DNA of 64,000 nucleotides from Duganella sp. SG902 (GTDB lineage: Bacteria > Pseudomonadota > Gammaproteobacteria > Burkholderiales > Burkholderiaceae_D). The notes under the pieces are model-generated. The model saw nothing but the letters and a program-made list of their open reading frames with translations. It was not told where the DNA came from and did no database searches. Numbering within the stretch: position 1 is the first letter of the stretch; the number at the start of each line of letters is the position of its first letter. Positions 26,373 to 34,542 of the stretch are shown piece after piece. Position numbers and translations under genes: made by a program. The stretch spans positions 434,001-498,000 of the forward strand of contig NZ_JABMJK010000003.1 of assembly GCF_013376005.1 (NCBI RefSeq). Reading direction: 5' to 3'.

Positions 26373-28010
26373 TTATCCAATCTTGCGTGCAGTGTTGATC
26401 ACATTGACGCCGTTGAAGCGCGTGGTCGGCGAGCCGTGCGACACGGCGCTGACCTGGCTGGGCTGGCCCTTGCCGTCGAAGAAGGAGCCGCCCATGCGCC
26501 AGTCGCGCTCATCGCACAATGCGGTGCAGGCGTTCCAGAATTCCTGTGTGTTCGACTGGTAGGCCACGTCTTCCAGTTGGTTGACGATCTTGCCGTTCTT
26601 GATTTCGAAGTACAGCTGGCCGCCGAACTGGAAGTTATAGCGCTGCTGATCGATCGAGAACGAGCCGCGGCCGAGAATGTAGATGCCCTTCTTGACGTCC
26701 TTGATCATCTCGTCCGGAGTCAGCTTCTTCTTGCCCGCTTCCAGCGACACGTTGGGCATGCGCTGGAACTGCACGCTGCTCCAGCTGTCCGCGTACGAGC
26801 AGCCGTGCGATTCTTTTTCACCGATGACGGCGGCCTGATCGCGCGTGGCCTGGTAGTTCACCAGAATGCCGTTGCGGATTAGATCCCAGCGCTTGGCGGC
26901 TACGCCTTCATCGTCGTAACCGACGAGGCCCAGCGAACCTGGTGTGGTCTTGTCGGCCACGAAGTTGACGATGTCCGCGCCATACTTGAAGTTCTTCGAC
27001 TTCCACTTGTCCAGCGTGGCGAAGCTGGTGCCGGCGTAGTTGGCCTCGTAGCCCAGCACGCGATCCAGTTCGGTGGCGTGGCCGACCGATTCGTGGATGG
27101 TCAGGAACAGGTGTTCCGGCGAAAGTACCAGATCGTACTTGCCCGGTTCGACCGTTTTCGCGGTCAGCTTTTCTTTCGCCTGACGGCCGGCCGCGCGCGC
27201 GTCTTCGATCAGATCGTAGGCGCCCTTGTACAGCGTGGTGACGCCGCCGGCGGCCTTGATGCGGTTCTCCGGTTTGCAGTCGAAGAATTCATAGCCCATG
27301 CTGGATGGCGACGACAGGCCGTCGCGTGTGCGGAACTTGCCGCTGGCCTTATCGACAGCGGTGGCGGTGAACGGCGACCACAGACGATGGATGTCCTGGT
27401 CGATGTAGGAGCCGTCGGTGGAGGCGAAGTACTTCTGCTGGTTCACCTGGAACAGCATGGAGCGCATGAAGTTGGCGCCCGCTTCCATGCCGGCCTTGTT
27501 GGCGGCCAGGAGCATCTCGGCCTTTTCGGCGATCGGCACCGCGCGCCAATCTTTCTTGAACGGCGTGGCCCAGGCCACCTCGCCCACGCCTTTGACCGGC
27601 GCCAGCACCACCGGCTCGGTTTGCAGCTTGGCGTTGGCCTTGGCGATGGCCACCGCCTGGCGCGCGGCGTCGGCCACCGAGTCCAGCGTCATGACGTTGG
27701 TGGAGCAGAAGCCGTACGCGCCGTTGGCGATCACGCGCACGCCGACGCCGGAGGATTCGGTGTTGACGATGTCCTCCACGTTCAGATCGCGCGTGGTGAT
27801 GAATTGGTTCAAATAGCGGCCGATGCGCACGTCGCAGTAAATGGCACCGGCCTTGGTGGCGGCGTTCATGGCGGCGTCGGCCAGCGATTTTTTGAATTGC
27901 ACAGCCATCGGGTTGAGCAGCTCCTCAGCCGCGATGGCGTTACCGAAGACCGGCACCAGCAGCGCTCCGCCAGCGGCGGCGCTTACTTTTAAAAATGAAC
28001 GGCGTTCCAC
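26373..28010 (-). CDS. TldD-type zinc metallopeptidase with Tat signal, copy 1
   Basis: A 545-aa peptidase. The GTG at 28010 has AAAGGAG 6 bases upstream and opens with E-R-R-S-F-L-K followed by a hydrophobic stretch ending in A-I-A-A, which is a twin-arginine (Tat) signal peptide. Canonical TldD is cytoplasmic, so this implies export of a folded metalloprotein. The zinc-binding H-E-S-V-G-H motif lies near residue 325 and a Cys (G-C-S-Y-A-D, near 420) supplies the third ligand as in TldD. An ORF that starts further upstream crosses a palindromic repeat and is not used. It is translationally close to its TldE-type partner. Confidence 0.88.
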   Translation of the reverse strand: MERRSFLKVSAAAGGALLVPVFGNAIAAEELLNPMAVQFKKSLADAAMNAATKAGAIYCDVRIGRYLNQFITTRDLNVEDIVNTESSGVGVRVIANGAYGFCSTNVMTLDSVADAARQAVAIAKANAKLQTEPVVLAPVKGVGEVAWATPFKKDWRAVPIAEKAEMLLAANKAGMEAGANFMRSMLFQVNQQKYFASTDGSYIDQDIHRLWSPFTATAVDKASGKFRTRDGLSSPSSMGYEFFDCKPENRIKAAGGVTTLYKGAYDLIEDARAAGRQAKEKLTAKTVEPGKYDLVLSPEHLFLTIHESVGHATELDRVLGYEANYAGTSFATLDKWKSKNFKYGADIVNFVADKTTPGSLGLVGYDDEGVAAKRWDLIRNGILVNYQATRDQAAVIGEKESHGCSYADSWSSVQFQRMPNVSLEAGKKKLTPDEMIKDVKKGIYILGRGSFSIDQQRYNFQFGGQLYFEIKNGKIVNQLEDVAYQSNTQEFWNACTALCDERDWRMGGSFFDGKGQPSQVSAVSHGSPTTRFNGVNVINTARKIG

Positions 28011-28033
28011 AAATTTCTCCTTTAGCCTGAAAG

Positions 28034-28114
28034 CGTCGCTCCCGCGCAGGCGGGAGCCCATGCCGCGCGGGCGATCAGGCGCAGCATGGATTCCCGCCTG
28101 CGCGGGAATGACGG
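28034..28114. repeat. REP-like palindromic repeat, copy 2 (CCCG type)
   Basis: The arms here read TCCCGCGCAGGCGGGA and TTCCCGCCTGCGCGGGAATGAC. It lies between TldE copy 2 and TldD copy 1, just upstream of the latter's ribosome site. Confidence 0.9.
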
Positions 28115-28122
28115 GGATACCT

Positions 28123-29460
28123 TTACACCGCGTCCGACAGGGAGGTGAAGTTGAAGTCACGGACCTTCATGGCCGGGATCAGCAACTGGAACTGCGACTC
28201 GTCGCCCGACAGGATTTCCGGCTTGCCGATTTCATCGATGTTGTTCAACATCGTCACCGGGCTTTCATTGAAGCGGAAGTTCTTGATCGGGTGCTTGATC
28301 TTGCCGTTCTCGATGTAGAACGTTCCGTCGCGGGTCAAACCAGTCAGCAGCACCGACTGCGGATCCACCATGCGGATGTACCAGGTACGGGTCACCAGGA
28401 TGCCCTTCTTGGTGTTGGCGATCAGCTCCTCGGTCGACTTGTTGGTGCCGGCCATGATGATGTTGCCCGGCGTGCCGACGGCGCGCTGGCCCATCTTCTT
28501 GGCCCAGAACTGCGAGTAACCCAGCGAGGCGATCTTGCCGTTCTTGATGATGTCCTGACGCTCGCGCGCCAGCATGCTTTGCGCGTCGAATGGCAGCACG
28601 GCGACATCCTTGTCCCACGGATCGGCCCAGACGTTGACCTGCTCATCGAACAGCTTCTCGCCGAGGCGGTTGCCGCCGCCTTTTTTCGACAGGAAGCTGC
28701 GGCCTTCATCGGCCGAACGCGCGTCGAAGGCATTGAACATATACGCCAGCACGTCGGAAGTGGCGGCCGGCTCCAGGATCACGGTGTAGCGGCCCGGCTC
28801 CAGCGCCTTGGCGTCCACCGAACGCAGCGCCTTCTCGATGGCGATGTCGGACGCGGCGCGCGCGTCGAACTTGCTGGCGTCGCCCACGCTGCGCTTGACC
28901 CAGCCCGAACCGCGGCCATCCTCGGTGCGCACGGTCAGGGTGAAGTCCAGGCCCGTGTCCTGCTGGTAGCCGAACACGCCGTTGGAGTTGGCGATGGAGG
29001 TGAACTGGGTGCTGTCGGTGAAGAAGCCCGCCGCCACCAGCTTGTTCTTGCGCGAGTTCTCGATGCTGTAGGCCGCCACCTGCGCGCGGAATTCAGGATC
29101 GATGTCGGCGGTCTTCTGGAAGAAGGTCTGCGAGGCCTTGTACTCCTGCTTCGACGGCGTCGGCATGAACTCCGGATTTTCCGGCGCCAGTCTCGCCAGG
29201 TCTTCCGCGCGACGCACGGCCTTTTCCAGCGACTTGTCGTCGAACTCGTTGACGGTGGCGGTGCCCTGCTTCTTGCCGAAGGCGACCGACACCACCAGCT
29301 GCGTATCTTCAATCAGGCCGGCGGTGGACACGGCGTTGCGTGCGTAGCGGATGTTGCCCTTGCGGCTGCCGTTGATCGACACTTCGCACTGATCGGCCTT
29401 GGTCAGCTTCAGCACTTTGTCGCTGATACGCTTGGTCTCTTCTTGACTCAGGAATTTCAT
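28123..29460 (-). CDS. TldE/PmbA-type peptidase partner subunit, copy 2
   Basis: A 445-aa paralogue of the gene at 25032-26369, with the same conserved stretches (N-I-R-Y-A-R-N-A-V-S-T-A-G near residue 37, N-F-R-F-N-E-S-P-V-T-M-L-N-N-I-D near 390). It has no HExxxH and no signal peptide. It begins 18 bp after its TldD partner. The strong similarity and equal length show that the TldD/TldE pair was duplicated as a unit. The two copies could differ in substrate. Confidence 0.88.
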   Translation of the reverse strand: MKFLSQEETKRISDKVLKLTKADQCEVSINGSRKGNIRYARNAVSTAGLIEDTQLVVSVAFGKKQGTATVNEFDDKSLEKAVRRAEDLARLAPENPEFMPTPSKQEYKASQTFFQKTADIDPEFRAQVAAYSIENSRKNKLVAAGFFTDSTQFTSIANSNGVFGYQQDTGLDFTLTVRTEDGRGSGWVKRSVGDASKFDARAASDIAIEKALRSVDAKALEPGRYTVILEPAATSDVLAYMFNAFDARSADEGRSFLSKKGGGNRLGEKLFDEQVNVWADPWDKDVAVLPFDAQSMLARERQDIIKNGKIASLGYSQFWAKKMGQRAVGTPGNIIMAGTNKSTEELIANTKKGILVTRTWYIRMVDPQSVLLTGLTRDGTFYIENGKIKHPIKNFRFNESPVTMLNNIDEIGKPEILSGDESQFQLLIPAMKVRDFNFTSLSDAV

Positions 29461-29478
29461 CTTGTCTCTCTCCGGGGC

Positions 29479-31116
29479 TTAGCCGATTTTGCGGGCGGTG
29501 TTGATAACGTTGATGCCGTTGAAGCGCGTGGTCGACGCGCCGTGCGACACGATGGACACTTGCGGTGGCTGGCCCTTGCCGTCGAAGAAGGAGCCGCCCA
29601 TGCGCCAATCGCGCTCGTCGCAGATGCCGACGCAGGCGTTCCAGAATTCCTGGGTGTTGGACTGGTAAGCCACGTCCTCCAGCTGCTGGCCGATCTTGCC
29701 GTTCTTGATTTCGTAGAACAGCTGGCCGCCGAACTGGAAGTTGTAGCGCTGCTGGTCGATCGAGAACGAGCCGTCGCCGACGATGTAGATGCCTTTCTTG
29801 ACGTCCTTGATCATCTCGTCCGGCGTCATGCGCTTCTTGCCCGCCTTGAGCGAGACGTTAGGCATGCGCTGGAACTGCACATTGGCCCAGTTGTCCGCAT
29901 ACGAGCAGCCGTGCGATTCTTTTTCGCCGATGATGTGGGCCTGGTCGCGGGTGGCCTGGTAGTTGACCAGGATGCCGTCCTTGATGATGTCCCAGCTCTT
30001 GCACTTGACGCCTTCGTCATCGTAGCCGACCGCGCCCAGCGAACCCGGGGTGGTCTTGTCGGCCACGATGTTGACCAGCTCCGAGCCGTACTTGAACGAC
30101 TTGGTCTGCCACTTGTCCAGCGTGGCGAAGCTGGTGCCGGCGTAGTTGGCCTCGTAGCCCAGCACGCGATCCAACTCGGTCGGGTGGCCCACCGATTCGT
30201 GGATGGTCAGCCACAGGTGTTCCGGCGTCAGCACCAGGTCGTACTTGCCCGGTTCGACCGACTTGGCTTTCAGCTTGGCCTTGGCCTGCTTGCCGGCCAG
30301 GCGCGCGTCCTCGATCAGGTCATATGATTTGGTGTACAGCGTGGTCACGCCGCCGGCCGCCTGCAGCTTGTGCTCGGGGCGCGCGTCCAGGTATTCATAG
30401 CCCATGCCGACCGGCGCCGACAAGCCCTGACGGGTGCGGAACTTGTTTTCCTTCTGGTCCACGGCGGTGGCGAAGAACGGCATCCACAGGCGGTGGATGT
30501 CCTGGTCGATGTAGGAGCCGTCGGTGGAGGCGAAGTACTTCTGCTGATTCACCTGGAACAGCAGCGATTGCATGAAACTGGCGCCGCCGTCCATGCCGGC
30601 CTTGTTGGCGGCGATCAGCAGGTCGGCCTTGTCCTTGATCGGCACCGTGCGCCAATCCTTGACGATCGGCGTCGCCCACGACACCTCGCCTACGCCCTTC
30701 ACCGGCGCCAGGATCAGCGGCTCGGTTTGCAGCTTGGCGTTGGCCTTGGCGATGGCGACCGCCTGGCGCGCGGCGGCCGCCACGCCGTCCGGCGTCATGT
30801 CGTTGGTGGCGGCGAAGCCGTAGGCGCCGCCGGCGATCACGCGCACGCCGACGCCGGCCGATTCGGTGTTGACCACGTTCTCGACGTTGAGGTCGCGCGT
30901 GGTGAGGAACTGGTTCAGATAGCGGCCGATGCGCACGTCGCAGTACGAGGCGCCCGCCTGGGTGGCCGCGCCCATGGCGGTATCGGCCAGGGCCTTCTTG
31001 AATTTCACATCCACTGGCTTGAGCAGTTCGTCCGCCGCGATGGCGCGGCCGAACGCGGGCAGCAGCATCGTGCCCAGTGCCAGACTACTGATATTGAGGA
31101 ATGCACGTCGTTCCAT
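29479..31116 (-). CDS. TldD-type zinc metallopeptidase with Tat signal, copy 2
   Basis: A 545-aa paralogue of 26373-28010. ATG at 31116 follows GGAGAG and opens with E-R-R-A-F-L-N plus a hydrophobic segment ending in A-I-A-A, again a Tat-type signal peptide. H-E-S-V-G-H and the downstream Cys region (G-C-S-Y-A-D) are conserved, so it should be an active zinc peptidase. This is the first gene of the ten-gene minus-strand run, with a 309-bp divergent intergenic region upstream that includes a phased repeat array. Function by family is peptide cleavage; the periplasmic location is inferred. Confidence 0.88.
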   Translation of the reverse strand: MERRAFLNISSLALGTMLLPAFGRAIAADELLKPVDVKFKKALADTAMGAATQAGASYCDVRIGRYLNQFLTTRDLNVENVVNTESAGVGVRVIAGGAYGFAATNDMTPDGVAAAARQAVAIAKANAKLQTEPLILAPVKGVGEVSWATPIVKDWRTVPIKDKADLLIAANKAGMDGGASFMQSLLFQVNQQKYFASTDGSYIDQDIHRLWMPFFATAVDQKENKFRTRQGLSAPVGMGYEYLDARPEHKLQAAGGVTTLYTKSYDLIEDARLAGKQAKAKLKAKSVEPGKYDLVLTPEHLWLTIHESVGHPTELDRVLGYEANYAGTSFATLDKWQTKSFKYGSELVNIVADKTTPGSLGAVGYDDEGVKCKSWDIIKDGILVNYQATRDQAHIIGEKESHGCSYADNWANVQFQRMPNVSLKAGKKRMTPDEMIKDVKKGIYIVGDGSFSIDQQRYNFQFGGQLFYEIKNGKIGQQLEDVAYQSNTQEFWNACVGICDERDWRMGGSFFDGKGQPPQVSIVSHGASTTRFNGINVINTARKIG

Positions 31117-31270
31117 GTTCTCTCCAACGTTGTATGTGGGCCAGCCGCCCATGAGCTTCTTTTATATTGTTACTTTACGTTACATCTGAATATCTGTTGC
31201 CGCTTCGTGCGGATTGCAAAATGTATGCCAGACGATAATGTTGTGCAAGTGGCTGTTTTTTGACCGAAAA

Positions 31271-31310
31271 GTGTCCGTTCCGGTGTCCGCAGGGTGTCCG
31301 CTGGTGTCCG
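31271..31310. promoter_or_regulatory. Array of four GTGTCCG repeats between divergent genes
   Basis: GTGTCCG occurs at 31271, 31283, 31294 and 31304, all in the same direction, spaced 12, 11 and 10 bp, about one helical turn. It lies between TldD copy 2 (minus) and the methyltransferase (plus) in a 309-bp region without genes. Such phasing suggests an operator for a cooperatively binding regulator. The regulator is unknown. Confidence 0.5.
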
Positions 31311-31425
31311 CGCACTGTGCGGGTGCGCGGCCATCCATTTTGCTTGACCTGCTGACAAGCTTGGCCGATGATCGCGCTGGGCGCGCGCAGGCGTCGCTCC
31401 CATCCAACACTTCAGGAGACTGTGC

Positions 31426-32238
31426 ATGAAACGATACGTACTGGCCGCACTGGCCACCACGATGATGTTCGGCGCGACCGGCGCCGTGCAGGCCGACGAC
31501 GCGCTCAAGGCGGCCATCGCCGCCCCGTCGCGCACGCCGGACAATGTGAAGCGCGACGTTTACCGTCATCCGTATGAAACGCTGAGCTTCTTCGGCATCA
31601 AACCCAACATGACGGTGGTGGAGCTGGCGCCGGGCGGCGGCTGGTACACCGAGATCCTGGCGCCCTACCTGCGCGCCAACGGCAAGCTGATCACCGGCGG
31701 CAGCGACCTGGCCTCGCCCAACGAGAACGAGCGCAAGAGCGCGGAGCGCTGGATGGCGCGCCTGAACGCCAAGCCGGAGGTGTACAACAAGGTGGCCATC
31801 GGCGTGTTCTCGCCGGGCCGCAAATACGAGCTGGCGCCGCCGAACAGCGTGGACATGGTGCTCACCTTCCGCAACATCCACAACTGGATACCGCTCGGCC
31901 CGGACAAGATGAAGGAATTGTTCGGCAACCTGTACACGGTGCTGAAGCCGGGCGGCGTGCTGGGCGTGGAGGAGCACCGCCTGCCGGCCTCCAAGACGCA
32001 GGACGACAAGGCCAGCACCGGTTACATGCACGAGCAGTACGTGATCAAGCTGGCGGAAGCGGCCGGCTTCAAGTTCGCCGGCAAGTCGGAGGTCAACGCC
32101 AACCCGAAAGACACCGCCGATCACAAGAACGGCGTCTGGGCGCTGCCGCCGACCCTCACCAACGGCGAAGAGGACCGCGCCAAGTACCTGGCCATCGGCG
32201 AGAGCGACCGCATGACGCTCAAGTTCGTGAAGCCGTAA
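31426..32238 (+). CDS. Signal-peptide-bearing class I methyltransferase-like protein
   Basis: A 270-aa protein with a SAM-dependent methyltransferase fold. The motif V-V-E-L-A-P-G-G-G-W-Y-T-E (motif I) is near residue 67, the L-T-F-R-N-I-H-N-W region near 147 and L-K-P-G-G-V-L-G-V-E near 175. ATG at 31426 follows AGGAGAC and opens with a clear signal peptide (M-K-R-Y-V-L-A-A-L ... V-Q-A-D-D), so the product is predicted periplasmic. That is odd, because SAM is cytoplasmic, though this exported family is known from several proteobacteria. Substrate unknown. It ends 12 bp before the convergent chemoreceptor gene. Confidence 0.85.
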   Translation: MKRYVLAALATTMMFGATGAVQADDALKAAIAAPSRTPDNVKRDVYRHPYETLSFFGIKPNMTVVELAPGGGWYTEILAPYLRANGKLITGGSDLASPNENERKSAERWMARLNAKPEVYNKVAIGVFSPGRKYELAPPNSVDMVLTFRNIHNWIPLGPDKMKELFGNLYTVLKPGGVLGVEEHRLPASKTQDDKASTGYMHEQYVIKLAEAAGFKFAGKSEVNANPKDTADHKNGVWALPPTLTNGEEDRAKYLAIGESDRMTLKFVKP

Positions 32239-32250
32239 GCAAACCTTGGT

Positions 32251-33729
32251 TCAAAAGCGCGTGAACTTGGTTTCATCCGGCGCGCCGTCGGTCGCCAGAC
32301 CGATGTTGCGCGCCGGCCGGCCGGCGGCGGCGGGCTTCAGCGCCGCCGGCCGCCGCGCCGTCACGCGCGGCCCCTCGTCCGCCACGGCGTACTGCTTGAA
32401 CACCGCCATCAGCCGCCGCAGCTGATCGGCCTGGGCGCTCATCTCTTCCGCGGTGGCCGCCAGCTCTTCCGAACTGGCCGCGTTGACCTGCGTGGTCTCG
32501 CTCAACTGGCTCACCGCGCTGTTAATCTGCCGCACGCCGGAGCTCTGCTCTTCCGACGCCGCCGCGATCTCCTGCACCAGGTCCGAGGTCTTGCGGATGT
32601 TCGGCGCCAGCTCGTCGAACATTTCGCCGGCCTGCTCGGCCAGTTTCACGCTGTCGGCCGCCACCTCGCTGATTTCCTGCGCCGCCACCTGGCTGCGCTC
32701 GGCCAGCTTGCGCACCTCGGCCGCCACCACCGCGAAGCCCTTGCCATGCTCGCCGGCGCGCGCCGCCTCGATGGCCGCGTTCAACGCCAGCAGGTTGGTC
32801 TGGTAGGCGATATCGTCGATGATGCCGATCTTGCCGGCGATCTGCTTCATGGCCGACGCGGTGGCCTTCACCACCTCGCCGCCGCGCCCGGCCCCCAGCG
32901 CCGCCTGGGTGGCGATGCCGTCGGTGACCTTGGCGTTCTCGGTATTCTGCGCGATGGAGGCCGTCATCTGCTCGATCGAGGCGCTGGTCTCCTCCACGCC
33001 GGCGGCCTGCTCGCTGGACGCCTGCGACAGCGATTGCGCCGTCGCGCTCACCTCCTGCGAGGCGCCCGACAGGCTGCTCACCACCATCTGCACCTCGCGC
33101 ACGATGCCCGACAGGCTGCGCGTGATCCACACCGCCAGCACACAGCCGGCGATGGCGATCACCACGTCCACCGCCAGGATCATCTGCTTGGCGGAGTCGG
33201 TCACCTGGCGCATGGCCAGCGATTCGCGCTGGGTCTCGGCCTCGTTCACCTTGAGCAGCTTGCGGAAGGCGGAGGCGATGGCCTCGTCGGCGCCCTTGAT
33301 GTTCTTGTCCATCTCCAGCGCCGTCATGCCCTTGTCGTGCATGGCCTCCAGCTGCGTCATGCTGTGCTCATAGCTCTTGACGCCGGCCTGCACCTCGCCC
33401 AGCAGCACCTGCTCCTCCGGCGTCAGCGGCCCGGCGTCACGGTAGAGCCCCATCTCCTTGTCGATCATCGCCAGCTCGGCGCGGAACTGGGCATTGCTGT
33501 CCGGCCCGCGCAGGATGTAATTCTTGAAGTGACGCACCGCGCGCCCGTGCGCCGTCACGCCTTCCAGCACGGCGTTCTTGCGCGCCAGCGTGACGCTTTC
33601 GAAATCGCTCCAGTGATCGTGCAAGGCCGTCAGCTTGGCAAAGGCGATGACGCCCAGCAGTATCACCAGCAGCACGATGCCGCCGAACCCCGCATGCAGC
33701 CGGGTCTCCATTTTCATCCGTTTGAACAT
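32251..33729 (-). CDS. Methyl-accepting chemotaxis protein, operon transducer 4
   Basis: A 492-aa transducer. TM1 (about 13-32), a four-helix-bundle type periplasmic domain (about 33-185) and TM2 (about 188-208) are followed directly by a signalling domain with the hairpin tip [23 protein letters not shown]-type sequence. A Pro/Ala/Arg linker leads to the tail P-D-E-T-K-F-T-R-F. It is the last gene of the chemotaxis operon, 57 bp after the binding-protein gene. The signal is unknown; the neighbouring binding protein is a candidate partner. Confidence 0.93.
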   Translation of the reverse strand: MFKRMKMETRLHAGFGGIVLLVILLGVIAFAKLTALHDHWSDFESVTLARKNAVLEGVTAHGRAVRHFKNYILRGPDSNAQFRAELAMIDKEMGLYRDAGPLTPEEQVLLGEVQAGVKSYEHSMTQLEAMHDKGMTALEMDKNIKGADEAIASAFRKLLKVNEAETQRESLAMRQVTDSAKQMILAVDVVIAIAGCVLAVWITRSLSGIVREVQMVVSSLSGASQEVSATAQSLSQASSEQAAGVEETSASIEQMTASIAQNTENAKVTDGIATQAALGAGRGGEVVKATASAMKQIAGKIGIIDDIAYQTNLLALNAAIEAARAGEHGKGFAVVAAEVRKLAERSQVAAQEISEVAADSVKLAEQAGEMFDELAPNIRKTSDLVQEIAAASEEQSSGVRQINSAVSQLSETTQVNAASSEELAATAEEMSAQADQLRRLMAVFKQYAVADEGPRVTARRPAALKPAAAGRPARNIGLATDGAPDETKFTRF

Positions 33730-33786
33730 GGCGCGTCCTCCTCCATAGCATTGTGAACCAATATTGGGACCTAATTCTCACCAAAA

Positions 33787-34530
33787 CTAACGGTGCAGCC
33801 AGCGCCTGGTCAGGCGCGCGAAACTGCCGTCCTGCTTCATGCTGTCGAGCGCCTTCTGCCACGGCGCCACCTGGGTGTCCGGCGTGTCCGGCGGGAAGGT
33901 CAGGTAGCTCCGGATGTTCATCAGGAACAGTACCGGCACCACCGTGCCGGGCGACACTTTCGCCTGCGCCAGCAGGGCCGGCAACTGCTCGCGATCGGTC
34001 ACCATGGCCTGGCGGCGGCCGGCCAGCAGCATGGTCAACATGATGCGCGAGGTGCCGACCGGCTCCAGATTGGTGAACCCGGCCTGCGCCAGATATTCAT
34101 AGGAATAGAATTCGCGCGGCAGCAGGATGCCGTCCAGCGTGCGCGCGTCGTCCAGCGTCCGCAGGTGCAGCCCGGCGCCGCGCAGCGCGTACAGATAAGT
34201 GTGGGTCTCCATCACCGGCCCCACCCACTTGAACTTCGCCTCGCGCGCGGGGGGTCGCTTCGGGCAGGCCAGCATGACGTTCTCGCCGGACAGCGCGGTG
34301 CGGTAGGCGCGCACCCACGGCACCACCTCGATCGGCGTGCGGTCGCCGATGCGGCGCTGGATCTCCCGCACCACCTCGGCGCAAAAACCCGTGACCGTAC
34401 CGTCGCGCACGAAGAACAGCGGCACGGCGTCCGAGCCAAGAATACGCAACGGTCCGCGCGCGGCCGCCGCAGCTTGTGGCGCCAACAATGCCGCCAGCGG
34501 CAGCGCCACGGCCCAGGTCTTCCAATGCAT
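33787..34530 (-). CDS. Periplasmic solute-binding protein (family 3) in a chemotaxis operon
   Basis: A 247-aa protein with a signal peptide of about 23 residues (ending A-A-A-A-A) and an SBP_bac_3-like fold: R-I-L-G-S-D-A-V-P at the start, V-P-W-V-R-A-Y near 70 and the C-terminal S-M-K-Q-D-G-S-F-A-R-L. Related proteins bind amino acids or small acids for ABC importers, but no ABC permease is nearby. It is 12 bp from one transducer gene and 57 bp from the next, so it probably presents a ligand to a chemoreceptor rather than serving uptake. Confidence 0.85.
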   Translation of the reverse strand: MHWKTWAVALPLAALLAPQAAAAARGPLRILGSDAVPLFFVRDGTVTGFCAEVVREIQRRIGDRTPIEVVPWVRAYRTALSGENVMLACPKRPPAREAKFKWVGPVMETHTYLYALRGAGLHLRTLDDARTLDGILLPREFYSYEYLAQAGFTNLEPVGTSRIMLTMLLAGRRQAMVTDREQLPALLAQAKVSPGTVVPVLFLMNIRSYLTFPPDTPDTQVAPWQKALDSMKQDGSFARLTRRWLHR

Positions 34531-34542
34531 TACGCGTCCTTG

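Noticed and set aside
27841-30327. Long plus-strand open frame through the TldD/TldE genes
   Set aside because: Antisense to two well-conserved peptidase genes; the frame is open only because of base composition.
31271-31310. GTGTCCG repeats as a minisatellite or CRISPR
   Set aside because: Only four copies of seven bases with changing spacing; an operator array is more likely.
31293-31426. Sigma54 promoter before the methyltransferase gene
   Set aside because: A TTGGCC...GCT-like stretch near 31350-31385 has wrong spacing between the GG and GC elements.
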